From Cladopsammia gracilis (taxonomy: Eukaryota; Cnidaria; Anthozoa; Scleractinia; Dendrophylliidae), in contig JAJGOT010000351.1 in assembly GCA_022457155.1 (NCBI GenBank), positions 248,001-312,000 on the forward strand: a stretch of 64,000 nucleotides of DNA. Reading direction: 5' to 3'. Position 1 is the stretch's first letter. Each line of letters starts with the position of its first letter. Of this stretch, positions 53,543 to 64,000 are shown piece after piece. A program made the position numbers and the translations under genes. The notes below the pieces were generated by a model. That model was given only the letters and a program-made list of their open reading frames with translations. It was not told where the DNA came from and did no database searches.

Positions 53543-53670
53543 GTAGTCGTGTTCTTGGCTACAAGCCAAGCGCACGACTTGGGCTTGAAAGAAGTTGGGA
53601 TTTTCAAGTGGTTTATAGCCTGAGGTGAAGTGTCAGTGAGGTCATATTAGTTGATATAGGAACATCAATC
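53543..53670 (+). repeat. Interspersed repeat R2, second copy
   Basis: It starts with the same hairpin as 1403 (TTGGCTACAAGCCAAG within complementary AGTCGTG/CACGACT) and continues with TTTTCAAGTGGTTTATAGCC. It is diverged from the first copy. Confidence 0.6.
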
Positions 53671-56196
53671 AAGGTTATGACTTTTAGTAAAAACAGAGTA
53701 GATATAGTTGTAGCTTTTTCGTAAGGTAACTATAGGTCAGTCCTATTTAAGTACACCAAACTGTTCTCCAATGATAACGTTTGCCCAATGATAACGTTTG
53801 CCGCTAAAAGCATTATGAATTTTCAATGACGCAAGGTGAAGAATTTTAATTAAATGAGAAATAGAACGTGATCTTTATGTCAACAACGACTTTGATAACA
53901 TTTCTTAAATACCGTTTAATTTCGTGAATATATTTGTAATTCTAGCTCACGAAACCAATCTATTTTGGAAATTCTCTTTTATGTTATAAACTTCGACATC
54001 TTAATCCACACATCTCAATTGCAAGTGTGACAGACAAGTTTTTTGGTTCGATCGGGCTTTAGGGTCTTGTAAGTGCCCTTAAAGAGAAAATTCTGTTTCA
54101 ATTGTTTTTTGAGATAAGAGTTTCCAAGGTTGAGTTTACCATTGTTAATGTTTTGTATGTGATGTCAAACATGAAATGATTATAGAACACCAAGAGGAAG
54201 ATACGAAGTGACGTTTCGAAGGGAAATTCAACCATAATCAGTTTTTAGCGACACAAGTTGGAAAATTTCAATTTATGAATATAAAATCCAAGATTTCAAA
54301 CGCTCAACAAAGATCCCCAAAGATAGACAGGAAATTGTTCTCAAGTGTTTGTGACCATTAGTCAGTAGATGAAATTTCTGACTTAACTAGAGAGATTAGG
54401 TTGCATGGCCACAATATCCCTGGGGTGGGGTTTCGGATTTAAACTCGCACAACTGACAAAAAATCACTGTAAATTAACTACCTTACCGATTTTAATTCAC
54501 AACGTTAAGCGTAACACGAGTTATTATTTTAAAAGCGGTTGCACTACCCGCTCTCTGGAACGTAAACACAGGGAAAACCCATCAAAGTGGTCCTCCAACA
54601 TATAACTTAAGGATCACGTGAGCGCACACACTATTACTAACTTGGGCACTATAAATACCCGGGTAAAAAATAAGACTTTATAGCGCCATCGAAGTCTTAT
54701 ATGTTATGTAAACTATGTTTGCGTGTCTTACAGAACTTTTGGTGACAGTTTTCAGACATGTTATAGCTTTTTATCATGACTGTATCGCAAAGGAAATGAC
54801 GTTCTATTATTAGTGATTTGTTAGGAAAAACCTTCAGTTCGGGATTGTCGCTTTTCAGTATTAGAATTTAGCTCTCTAGTTTTGAAACCTAAGGATAATT
54901 CTGGACTGGAAGCGCGCTTGGCTAATATTCCTTTACGATGTGTTTTAATGTGTAATGTTGTAAAAATGAACTGGACATTTGGTATTATTTATAGCATAAC
55001 GTTCTAAAGAAAGGGAAAAGAGAGTTTGAGGAAAGCAATAACATTGTTGGTGAAAGAATCGTTGTTTAAAGCTTGTACATGTTTTAATGCAATTAAGTTT
55101 TGTTTACAATAATACAATTCTGCACGGAAATAACGTGTTTATTAATTTCCATGTTATATCGCCAAATGCCACCAAATATACAACTAAATTGGATAAAAAG
55201 ATTCTAAGGAGAAAAACAGAAGCAGTAGTTTAGAGAAAACGGTAGGGTCGCAGCTCTTAGAAGCCTCTATTTTCATTGGCCTTGTAAAACACAGCTGCTA
55301 TTGTTTTTAGGGTTAGAGTCTATTGTCGTGTTGTTTGTCTTATTGTTATCTCTAAGGGTGGCAAGCCAATGGTGTGAGACCTTCTAAGAGTTGCGACATC
55401 GAAGAAAAAGTGCCATATCAGTTGATATAGCAACTTCAAACTCATGGATGATTGGATTTCATTTTATAACATATTAAACTACGGTGTTTTTTCCTTTTTG
55501 AAGAATCAAAATTGACTGACTATGCAATGGATTTAGTTTTCCCCAACATTTCTGAAATTTAATTACATTTTTGAATTTATTATTATTATATAATGTGCAC
55601 ACAGGCTTACCGTCCTGTGTATGGTGTGCTAATGCATCTGTAATGGGGGTATCGGTTTATCAAACTATCTTTACAACAGGAGAAATTTAGGGCTCTTAAA
55701 ACTGATGATAAAAATGAAATAAAAACTCTCAAAATCACTACCATGTTTGTTTTCCTGTGTTTTAATTTGGTGAGTTGAGGCTTGCGAAAGCGGTATTTTC
55801 TTGCTGATAAAGTATCAGTTGACAAAAATGTATAATTTTGACCAAGGCATGAGCCATGTTATAGTTCCTTATTCCCTGGCGCAAAAGAAATAGAAACCGT
55901 CATTTTTTATTACATTTATAGCTGATTGTAAACAATTGACTGAGTGATAGAGTGCAAGCTAGTTAGATATATGCAAACCAATTAATTCTTGACAGAAGGC
56001 ACTAGACTGCGAGCAGCCACTTTCTTTTCTTAATCTTTCTGGTGCGCGAGATACAACTGAACGCATGCGGAGCTGCGAGAATCGAAGGCACGAAGAGGAG
56101 CAGAAAGGAAGACTTTACTCTCCCTCTCCTCAATCCCTCCTCGTTATTATACCTAATTTACATAATTACTACATCAGTGATTTGAAGCCTTTCATT
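53671..56196. other. AT-rich non-coding stretch
   Basis: A fragment of R2 lies at 55408-55475. GGGTCTTGTAAGTGCCC at about 54060 matches 1861 inverted. An ATT run occurs at 55578-55590. Short frames such as 54405-54605 and 55607-55825 have no recognisable content. Confidence 0.4.
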
Positions 56197-56400
56197 CCCA
56201 GAGTCAATAATGGAGACATGTATTGTTGTTCAAACTTTTGAGCGTGTGGACGAAATCTTATGGTGTGACCATTCAAATAAAACCTCTTCAGTAGCACTTT
56301 TGCGTGGTGCTATTTGTTTTTCAATATTTTAGAAAATGAACTTGATTTGGAATTTTTCTTGAATTTTGATGTTTGGCATTCTTGGTAGTTAAGGGTTAAG
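56197..56400 (+). repeat. Interspersed repeat R3, copy 1
   Basis: CCCAGAGTC..AATGGAGA, GACCATTCAAATRAAACCTC and TTCTTGAATTTTGATGTTTG align collinearly with 61465-61664. Both are plus-strand. Non-coding. Confidence 0.75.
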
Positions 56401-56487
56401 GTAACCTTATTCGTGCCTCCACTGACTGAAAGGATCGGTTCACTGTCGTCGTGACTTTTGTATTGAAATTAATGAAAATATGCCCCT

Positions 56488-56560
56488 AGCCTGTTACAGG
56501 CGTTCAGATAGTGGGTAGCCTGTTACAGGTGTTCAGATAGTGGGTAGCCTGTTACAGGGT
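56488..56560 (+). repeat. 31-bp minisatellite
   Basis: Three units of TAGCCTGTTACAGG plus GTTCAGATAGTGGG. The reverse complement of the same unit (with TTCCAAGCG for TTACAGGYG) is repeated three times at 63690-63770. Confidence 0.85.
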
Positions 56561-56567
56561 ATTAAGC

Positions 56568-57860
56568 CAGAAAAATATGCTGACAGGAGCAACTTTTTAG
56601 AAAGAATTGGTACCTTGTAGGGGTAAAGAATTGGTACCTCTTAGGAGTAAAGAATTGGTACAATTAATGTGAGCCACAACCAAAATCTGGTTTACCTTTT
56701 ACGGGTTCCTTTCAAAATTGATATCTTCAGATGCGTCGAGAAATGATTTTTCCGCGATGGGAGTGTGGTGTATTTGCAGCCTCATTTTCATGTAGCCTCG
56801 CTTTGAGATTCTCATGTGCTTTTACTGTACGACGATCTTCTAGTTCTGTTTGTGTCAATAAATATTCTCGTCTTCCTGACTTCGCTCACGGCTCTTAATA
56901 CGGTACGGTACGACGGAATACGCCACAGAAATCCCACCCTTTTATTTTTTAATAAAAGAACAATAAATGCACGCACAAATGCAATGGCTGCATGATCCGA
57001 TAAAAAAGACGACGAGTGTGGCTGCTCGTATGAAGTAACTGAACAAATTCGAGTAGAATGGCATTTGCAGCTGTTAAAAATGTTTCAAGCAAGCGAATTA
57101 TTTTAGAAGTAAATGTTTTCGTCTTCTCGGCAAAATCAATTCTTCTTTTCATCTTGTTGCTGTTTAACGTAATCTTACTCCTTGCTGGGAACTCTTTGCT
57201 TTGACTGTGAATCCCGGGAAACCGTAAGCATACACAATTATTTCCTGAATAAATATAAAGAGGTTCATTGAATGATAACAGCACGATATATAACCAGAGA
57301 GTATCCTCGACTTCATCCTGTTTATTCGCCTTTTGTTTCACGCAACCAGAAAAGAAAATGGACGAAAAAAAAGATATCGTATAGGCTATGCCGGAGGGAG
57401 GAGGTGTATTTTACGGTATCATGCCATATTCGAGTCTGAAGGCTTCTAAACAAGTGAGTATGTGTTAAGTTATGCTACTCGCCGTAACATCCGCGTTCGT
57501 GATTTTTCGTGTTAATTAATACGGGGTAAACGAGAGCTTTTTACTCTTCACATTTTCAGCTAATTGAAAAAATCTCAATCATTTCTTGGCTGGCCTTAAA
57601 AATCAAGCAGAGACTTGGAGCCACTTTGTCAACGAACCTTAAGCTTTCGAGTTTTTTGCTCAAGTCAAAAGAGATTAATTTTTTTCATTTCCATTATATG
57701 TTTAACAGAACAGCAAGAAATCCGTTTTATTTTAATCAATTAGCTCTGTAATAAATCATACACATGCAAGATTAATTTGCTTAAGTATTGTATACTGTGT
57801 AAGATCTTCCTCTCATTTTCAAAGTAAATAATTGCTTTTTCTGTATCTGTGGTTGCGTTA
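56568..57860 (+). repeat. Third, receptor-less copy of the GPCR segment (copy C)
   Basis: Successive parts match unit B in order: ATATGCTGACAG..GTGAGCCACA (B about 45960), AAATTGATATCTTCA (B 50274), 56935-57545 (B 50330-50790), CAACGAACCTTAAGCTTTCG (B about 50915), then directly the receptor 3' flank (B about 52916-53110). The stretch corresponding to B 50955-52910, which includes the whole receptor, is absent. Identity is clearly lower than between A and B, so this copy is older. Confidence 0.7.
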
Positions 57861-58119
57861 AAAGCGTAGATTGTGAAACCACACAAGCCGATTGTTTTCC
57901 TACTTCCACTGGTCTTGTTTTGTTCCATTTTTGGGGCGGCTAATGCGGTACTGCCGTCTTATATCCCAGCTCTTGGAGTGCCACACCTTGAGAGAGATCT
58001 CGCGTTATAAGCCGAGATCTTGTGTTATAAGTTATGATCTCGCATCATAAGTCGAGATAGGAAAATCTCGACTAAGGTAAAAAGAAACATTGATTGCGGA
58101 TAGCCCTGCCGGGCCATCG
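57861..58119. other. Minisatellite-containing stretch
   Basis: Three imperfect units of about 25 bp with GAGATCTCGCGTTATAAG lie at 58002-58075. No gene is seen. Confidence 0.5.
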
Positions 58120-58210
58120 TACATTCTAGCGCGATATGTTTTGTTTTCCTTTAATTACATGCAAAGGACTGGATTTGGAACCCAGCAGAAAATATATCGC
58201 GCTAGAATGA
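58120..58210. mobile_element. Mini-MITE, 91 bp
   Basis: CATTCTAGCGCGATATGTTTT and AAAATATATCGCGCTAGAATG are near-perfect inverted ends. It is too small to code. Confidence 0.7.
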
Positions 58211-58322
58211 TCCGCCTTCTAGGATTATGGTAGCGCTAAGATCTTCCTTCCTTCACATAAACAGGCATCAAACCTTGGAAAATGCTTTCATACTGTGAGT
58301 TGCCAGCCCGACTGTTTCTTTA

Positions 58323-58682
58323 AGGCTGGTCTTCACTAGCGCATAAGCACAAGCATAAGCATAAGCACAAGAGATCCAGAAGCAAGTGAGAACTCCCACG
58401 ACATAAGCATAAGCACAAGAAGAACGAACACGTTCCGTTCTTCTTGTGCTTATGCTATGCTTGTGTCACATTTATGTCAAGTGAGAACGGGGATGAAATA
58501 AGCACAAGCATAAGCACAAGGCGGTCAACCAAATCATCCGCCATCTTTGATTCAGATCTCACAGCCGAGGAAAGCTGGTATCGAGAATTTCGTTCATACT
58601 GCGCTTGCGTATGTCTTTATGCTTATGTTCTGGCGTTCTCACTTGCTTATGCTTATGCTTATGCGCTAGTGAAAACCAGCCT
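58323..58682. mobile_element. MITE with TTA duplication and GCATAA-word interior
   Basis: Ends AGGCTGGTCTTCACTAGCG and CGCTAGTGAAAACCAGCCT are flanked by TTA (58320-58322, 58683-58685). Much of the interior is made of ATAAGCACAAGC words on one side and their complements on the other. The terminal GGCTGGT..CACTAGCG is shared with the element at 13326-13599. A chance frame of 142 codons (58444-58872) arises from the GCTTAT words. Confidence 0.8.
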
Positions 58683-58685
58683 TTA

Positions 58686-59415
58686 TTTCGTAATAAAGGC
58701 GTTAAATTTCTGTATACTGGAAATCCTTAACGAAGCAGCAAAAAGAAGGTACGTAGACAGCAATTTGGTGTCCCATGTTAACTTACAAATTCTCTATTGC
58801 CATATTCTATTTTCCACAGAAATCTTTGTATTTTTGCCGGCCAGTCCTGTTATGATCCTAGACACCCTGTGATTCTTTTTGGAGTGGGCTCTTCACTCGC
58901 TCTTTGCAATTTTGTAAAAGAGGCTTAAAAAATATTGCGTTTCATATACTTACACATGATTATCTTTAGTTTTATTTCTCATAATGCGCACTGTTTCAAG
59001 ATTTTTTCGGTAAACGCTACCGTCTCTGTTGTAAATATTTCCTTATGGCAGCCATATTGGATTTATGCAAATGAAACAAACAGTAAACAAGAGGCTCCTA
59101 GCAGCCTACACTCATGCGCATGTGTTAGTTAGTTTCGTGATATATTTTAAACATGATAAGATGTCCGACATGGCGAAGAGTACTCCTTTCATCCAGTCAT
59201 CGTTCCTGCAAACCACGCTGTTTACTATTGATTGTTTTGGAAATGAAGGCTGTACCACAATGAAGGGAATGATTCTTCTAAGTCTTATATATACCAAACA
59301 TGAACATTGCTAATGTACTAAAATATAAAATATCAGCAAGACCACAGCGACAAACCATTGAGTGGTGCCGGATCTCCCAGTTGTAGACCTGGATCAGTAC
59401 AATAATTACTTGTAT
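58686..59415. other. No recognised feature
   Basis: Non-coding sequence; the short frames have no recognisable content. Confidence 0.4.
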
Positions 59416-59585
59416 AAAATCAGAAAACGGCAAACTGATCCTTACGGCAAGGCGATGAAGGAGTAAATAAAAGAATAAAGCAATTTATTTATTTATTTAT
59501 TCGTTTAAATATAAATTTTGCTTTATTCTTTTATTTACTCCTTCATCGCCTTGCCGTAAGGATCAGTTCGCCGTTTTCTGATTTT
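59416..59585. repeat. Inverted pair of Penelope-like terminal sequences
   Basis: Arms of 66 bases (59416-59481 and 59520-59585) pair with one mismatch around a TTTA-rich spacer. Each arm has the GTAAGGATCAGTT/GCCGTTTTCTG sequence also found at 2450 and 9850. An end-to-end inverted joint is typical of Penelope-like insertions. Confidence 0.7.
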
Positions 59586-59989
59586 ATTGCTAATGTAAGC
59601 AGGGTTGTAGGAGACGCTGTCGTGACACTTCAGTAACGCTCTTTTACCGGAAGTGAGGGTAGCCGGAAGTCACTAAACAGGAAGTGTAGTGGCAAAGCTA
59701 TGAACCGGAAGTGTACAATTTAAAATATGCGTGCATAAATTTGCATGCAAAATCGTGACAAAAAATAAAAATAATAATAATAAAAATAATAACAAGAAAA
59801 ACGTAGCCGAAACCTTACCTCATGCCGCTACGCGCATGAGTAAATAGCAATTTCACCGTTTTCCCCAATTTATATTTTTCTAGACTTTTGATATGTTGTT
59901 TCTGGGTATTAGCGGAACTACTTAACGCAAAAATCGCTTCTATTTGCAATTAGTGTAAGGTTACGACCCTTTTTTCGCTTGATTGACTG
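59586..59989. other. No recognised feature
   Basis: Contains three CCGGAAGT words (59650-59715, possible ETS-type sites) and an ATA microsatellite at about 59763-59792. No gene. Confidence 0.4.
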
Positions 59990-60095
59990 AACTAGTAACC
60001 CTATGATGGACTAGCATCCCATCCAGGGGGAGTAGCAATACTCCGAGTTACTTCATGCCACAGAAACTGATTAAAGCTCCAGCTGTGTGGGTGTC
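59990..60095 (+). mobile_element. SINE body fragment
   Basis: GATGGACTAGCATCCCATCC, GTAGCAATACTCC and CTTCATGCCACAGAAACTG match the body of the SINE at 23667-23946. The tRNA head is missing. Confidence 0.7.
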
Positions 60096-60264
60096 CTGTG
60101 GCTCATAATACATATGTGTCTTTAGCTTTCAGCATACTTAATCTTGTACTTATCCTGGGAAGCAGTTGTTCCCTTCCAGACAGTGTAAGAGGCCATGAAA
60201 GCTAGGGGCTTTTTGTTCTCTGTTTGACTCATTTCTGGCTTCCTGTGACACAATGCTGTGACAC

Positions 60265-60360
60265 AATGCCAGGGGTAACCCTGCGATGGCATTAGCATCC
60301 CATCTACATGTAGGGGAGAGTAGCAATACTCCTAGTTACTTCATGCTACAGAAACCGGCA
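60265..60360 (+). mobile_element. SINE body fragment
   Basis: Another copy of the same body (GGTAACCCTGCGATGG, GTAGCAATACTCC, TTCATGCTACAGAAACC) without a tRNA head, in the same orientation. Confidence 0.7.
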
Positions 60361-61464
60361 CAGAAACCGATTTACACGTGAATTTGAATGAAATTTTAAG
60401 AGGTTTAAAGAAGGGATAGAAGAAAATGATTTTTGGAACACCAACAGACAGTTGATACACACGCAAGAGTACCCCAGGTTGCTAGTGGACTAACTTGGTG
60501 TCCGTCTATTAATTATTAACTACAACTTCTAATTTTAAAACTTCACTTAATCTTCAATATTTCTTATTTCTCTTAATTTTACAATTCCTTTGAGTAAATC
60601 TATTTCCTCCCAAACATACCCAAAAATCACCCAAAAGTTTACAAAACACCCCATAACACAGATTCATGAGATGAGTATGGCATTTTTGGATTGCTTGAAA
60701 CGTGAACGAGATATTTCTATTAAAGCCATGTGAAGTGGCGGAAAAATGGCGTTCATGTGGACCCCGGCCTTACGCGCCGACCGAGTGGGTAACCTTTGAA
60801 TCGTGTGCAACTTCACCTGTTTTTACCTGAGGCTTGGCCGCTGACTAGCACAAAAACCCAAATTGAAGAGCCAGCTCGCAGGCTCAAGAACGATGCAAGT
60901 TTGAGCTTTGGAGTGTTTTCACATGACGTCACGGCAGCCATGTTGGTGGTCCAAAACAATAATACAGCGGCCACATTGGTGTCCCAAGCTTATCCTGTGG
61001 GGATTAAACTCTTTTCTAATGCAAACACTTTGTTTTGTTCAAATAAATTAGCATAGCTGCAGACCACGTGAGTGAAAAAACTCAATAAAATTGCCTCATT
61101 CTTCCCATTTTGGTTAAGATCTTTACTACGAAACCTGTTCCAGGAGAATCAAAAGTCAAAGGCAAAGAGGTAAAAGGGCAACTGTTTGAAAACCTTGAGC
61201 TTTAATTCATTACCATAAAAATACTTTCAAGGAGGTGAAATATATACAACGCTTTACTGTGTCTGTCCATTAAATACGTACATTATAAACCTCCTATTTA
61301 TAAATCTGGAATTACAAAGTTCTATATACATGATTTGAACTAAGGAATATTCATAAATAGCACTTCTCAAAAAGGAGCCACACAAATTTGAACAGATCTG
61401 ACAGAAGTGCCACTTAAATGTTTCAACGAGAATGGTGACGAGAATGGTTTTTGTTAAATCTGAC
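60361..61464. other. Non-coding stretch
   Basis: TTCACATGACGTCACGGCAG at about 60917 (with a CRE-like core) is followed by two GGCCACATTGGTG/AGCCATGTTGGTG words; this looks like a dispersed repeat. No gene is supported. Confidence 0.4.
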
Positions 61465-61664
61465 TCCCAGAGCCAATTATGGAGATATGTGACGTAGTTC
61501 TAACTTTCGAGTCTGTGGACAAAATCCTATGGTGCGACCATTCAAATGAAACCTCTTCGGCAGTTCATTTGCATGGTACCATTTCTTTTTCAATATTTTA
61601 CAAAATGAAGTTTAGGATTTTTCTTGAATTTTGATGTTTGGCGCTCTTGGGAGTAAGAGTTAAC
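61465..61664 (+). repeat. Interspersed repeat R3, copy 2
   Basis: Collinear with 56197-56400, with scattered mismatches. Confidence 0.75.
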
Positions 61665-62012
61665 ATGTGATATAGATTATGGAGAAACACAGCTATTACT
61701 CCATAAATCTTTTGTTTTCGTTTTTGCATCTGCGGCTAAAGCCTACGATACGTTCAACATTTGTTACGACTGTTGTACAACAAATGTTGAGCACTGTTGA
61801 ACTAAAATCGAGAAGGGAATGTTGAATGTATTTTGTACTCATTCAACAAGCCCCACATCGCTCACTAGTATCATTCGCTTAACTAATACTGTCTATAGCG
61901 TTCTCGTTTCACGGGTTAAGTAAATCATTCTGAATTGTTAACTATTCAGTGATGTTTAGGTGAAATGTGAATTAATTTGCCAAAAATTGTAACCATATAT
62001 TTTTGCATTGCT
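61665..62012. other. No recognised feature
   Basis: CAACATTTGTTACGACTGTT and ACAACAAATGTTGAGCACTG near 61758-61800 form a small imperfect inverted repeat. Nothing else is seen. Confidence 0.4.
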
Positions 62013-62400
62013 AAAAATTATCCAAGCGACATCACATGATAATATTTATCAGAGATCAGTCAGGATTCTGTTACTCAATACGCGGAGCTCTTTAAGATTA
62101 AAAGACAGCATGGTTTGCCAACTAAAAGGCTGGAAAGCTATTGCGTATTCAGCAATACCACATGCAGGTGGCATGCAACCTTGTTTTCCCGCCAAAACGT
62201 GCCCCGTCACAGTTCCACGTACTTTTCCGCCAAAATTATCCAAACGACACCACATGATGATATTTATCAGCGGTCAGTCAGGATTCTTTTACTAAATACA
62301 CGGAGCTCTTTAAAACTAAAAGACAGCATCCCATGTTGAGAAGGATAAGCCAATTAAAAGGCTGAAAAGCTATTGCGGACGCAACTTTGTTTTCCGCCAA
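62013..62400 (+). repeat. Tandem duplication, about 219 bp period
   Basis: AAATTATCCAAGCGACATCA at 62016 restarts at about 62235, with TATTTATCAG, GTCAGTCAGGATTCT and GGAGCTCTTTAA in both units. Open frames across it differ between copies, so it is non-coding. Confidence 0.8.
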
Positions 62401-63689
62401 AACGTGTCACTTTCGCCGGATGTTTTCGTCACAGCTTGTTACTTTCCCGCCAAAACCACTAACTCATTCCCAGGGTACTTTCTCTTTACACGACGACTAC
62501 CCTGGGAACGAGGTTGCATGGGATAACACATTTTACTGTCTTTTAGCTTCAACTCGAATATACACAGATCAAACTCGCTGCAAAGTTAGCAAACCGCAAG
62601 CAAGCATTTTTGGATACTTCCGTCCGAAAGCGTATTTCAATAGCAGATGAAATACATTGTCAGTAAACTAGTCTTTTATGTACTCAGCTTGATAAAAGAA
62701 ACATATTTAACTTACTGCGTCAATAAGCAATAGTATGCGTTAGGGTTTACATGCCAGTAATTGTATGTGTGTGTTTAATGAGACGACTCGTTAAAAACAA
62801 ACGTTTACAAAACTACGTATGAATTTGTTGATACAAGGAAAATTAAAGCTCCTAAATGTCGAGTGCTTTCAAAGGCAGATAGTGACTCGCCAGATTATCG
62901 TGTCATGGCAACATTTGTTCCCGGGAATACATTGTCCAAATTTATCAATACAACGGACTTGATGTATTAGTATATGTATACACATATATTCGCCCCTGTA
63001 GAAACTATGCGGAGACTTAGATTTGTGGAATCGTTTGGGTAACCAAAACGAGCTGTGATTGGTTAATGGTAATGGTTGCCTTTGGAAACTATGTAACGTT
63101 ATTACATTGCCCAAGCAATCCCAGAAATTCTAGTGCCGAAAGCTGGTGCGCAGTCTCCGTGACGTTTCTGGAGTGGCAAGTTTGAGAACATTCTTCCACA
63201 ATAATTAGTCTTTCATCTCTACTGTAAGGACCAATGTGGTCATTATTGATAAAAATATTTATATTTTCTTCTTAAAACACTCGAAGCTGAAAATACTATC
63301 TGTAGGTTTTCAGCAAAATGCGCCAACCAAGGCAACTATTAAACACCTGCAAAATAAGTGAACAAGATGATTAATGTTCGCCCTAACTTAACGAATTCCG
63401 TTATTTTAAAAATAGTTTGGAGTGAATTTCAGACCTGCGGTCTAAACCGATTTTACTCTGGCCAACTTGAATATCTTAACGTCAATTACTGTAAAATGCG
63501 TCAAAATAGCATAAAGCGCAGAGTGGCCTGTTTCAGGTGTTAAGATTGTGAGGCCAGAGCGCAGCTTAAAACCGGCGCGTGAACAAGCAGGGAAAACGGC
63601 GCCTTGTTCTCCTTCTCACCTATACCCATTTGTCAGAATTCGCAATCTTTTTTCTTCAAGCGCCACCCAACCTTCGCTTCTTACTGTCT
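62401..63689. other. No recognised feature
   Basis: A CCCAGGGTA..CTACCCTGGG inverted word lies at 62470-62512. No ORF with recognisable content and no RNA gene is seen. Confidence 0.4.
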
Positions 63690-63770
63690 GAACGCTTGGA
63701 ACAGGCTACCCACTATCTGAACGCTTGGAATAGACTACCCACTATCTGAACGCTTGGAACAAGCTAAACC
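63690..63770 (-). repeat. 31-bp minisatellite, reverse orientation
   Basis: Three units of CTGAACGCTTGGAACAGGCT plus ACCCACTAT, the complement of the unit type at 56488-56560. Confidence 0.85.
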
Positions 63771-63834
63771 CTGACTAGAAAAACATTTATTTCGATGTCT
63801 AAAGTGCCTATAATCACAATATGAGCTCCATTAA

Positions 63835-64000
63835 AGGGAGAAAGTCCCGGCTGCAAAATCGTGTTTTCATGATTATGGCCAGAAACTTGCTTTAAGCTTG
63901 CTTTATTATACATTATTATTACACATTATTATCTTGCAATAGAGAAAAAAACCGCCAAAAGTGATGAACGAAAAGAAATATGAACCCCACAAAGGCTAAC
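63835..64000 (+). repeat. Diverged copy of a unit A/B segment, cut by the window end
   Basis: GCCAGAAACTTGCTTTA, ATCTTG..AGAGAAA and CCGCCAAAAGTGATGA parallel 40690-40760 (GACCAGGGCCTTGCTTTATC, GTCGCCAAAAGCGAT). It may be the edge of a further relative of the duplicated segment. Confidence 0.45.

Noticed and set aside
55690..55730. Possible hammerhead core (CTGATGA followed by GAAA)
   Set aside because: The intervening bases do not form stem II and no stem I or cleavage triplet is present.
58444..58872. 142-codon frame rich in Ala-Tyr
   Set aside because: It reads GCTTAT words of the MITE at 58323-58682 and then unrelated sequence; no recognisable domain.

Overview
The window is AT-rich, intron-containing eukaryotic DNA packed with transposons. 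The mix suggests an anthozoan cnidarian, most likely a stony coral: a decayed TPR-CHAT gene, single-exon rhodopsin-like GPCRs in tandem, Penelope-like GIY-YIG fragments, LINEs with a restriction-like endonuclease, hammerhead-ribozyme repeats and many foldback MITEs. This placement is inference from gene and repeat content; no marker gene fixes the species.

Layout. 1-10 kb holds interspersed repeats, fragments of two LINE copies (3.46-6.2 kb), TTAA-flanked MITEs (6.75-7.7 kb) and two head-to-head Penelope-like fragments (8.7-9.9 kb). 10.7-14.95 kb carries a probable small spliced gene of unknown function; a 2.35 kb TTAA-flanked foldback sits in its large intron. 15-25 kb is mostly non-coding, with two minisatellites, several MITEs, a broken cysteine-rich exon and a tRNA-derived SINE. 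25.27-31.69 kb is a complete young LTR retrotransposon on the minus strand. It has 981/985 bp LTRs, an AATG target duplication, a polypurine tract, gag and an overlapping -1 frame protease, but no reverse transcriptase, RNase H or integrase. 31.92-32.62 kb is a compound, partly inverted tRNA-SINE insertion flanked by a 13 bp duplication. 33.4-35.2 kb (minus) is a TPR-CHAT pseudogene.

38.17-52.43 kb is a head-to-tail segmental duplication (unit A about 6.3 kb, unit B about 7.9 kb). Each unit ends in a near-identical intronless class A GPCR; the two proteins differ at four residues. Later insertions and deletions distinguish the units: a TTAA MITE and an about 0.9 kb deletion in A; an expanded minisatellite with a hAT-like MITE, and a Penelope-derived foldback, in B. 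A third decayed copy (56.57-57.9 kb) keeps the flanks but has lost the receptor. Unit A also holds a 309 bp tandem repeat with two type I hammerhead ribozymes, which fits a metazoan retrozyme. 53-64 kb otherwise has only interspersed repeats and MITEs.

The only genes likely to make working proteins are the two GPCRs, the element's gag/protease and possibly the small spliced gene at 11-15 kb. All coordinates and alignments were read by eye, so boundaries of diverged repeats are approximate.
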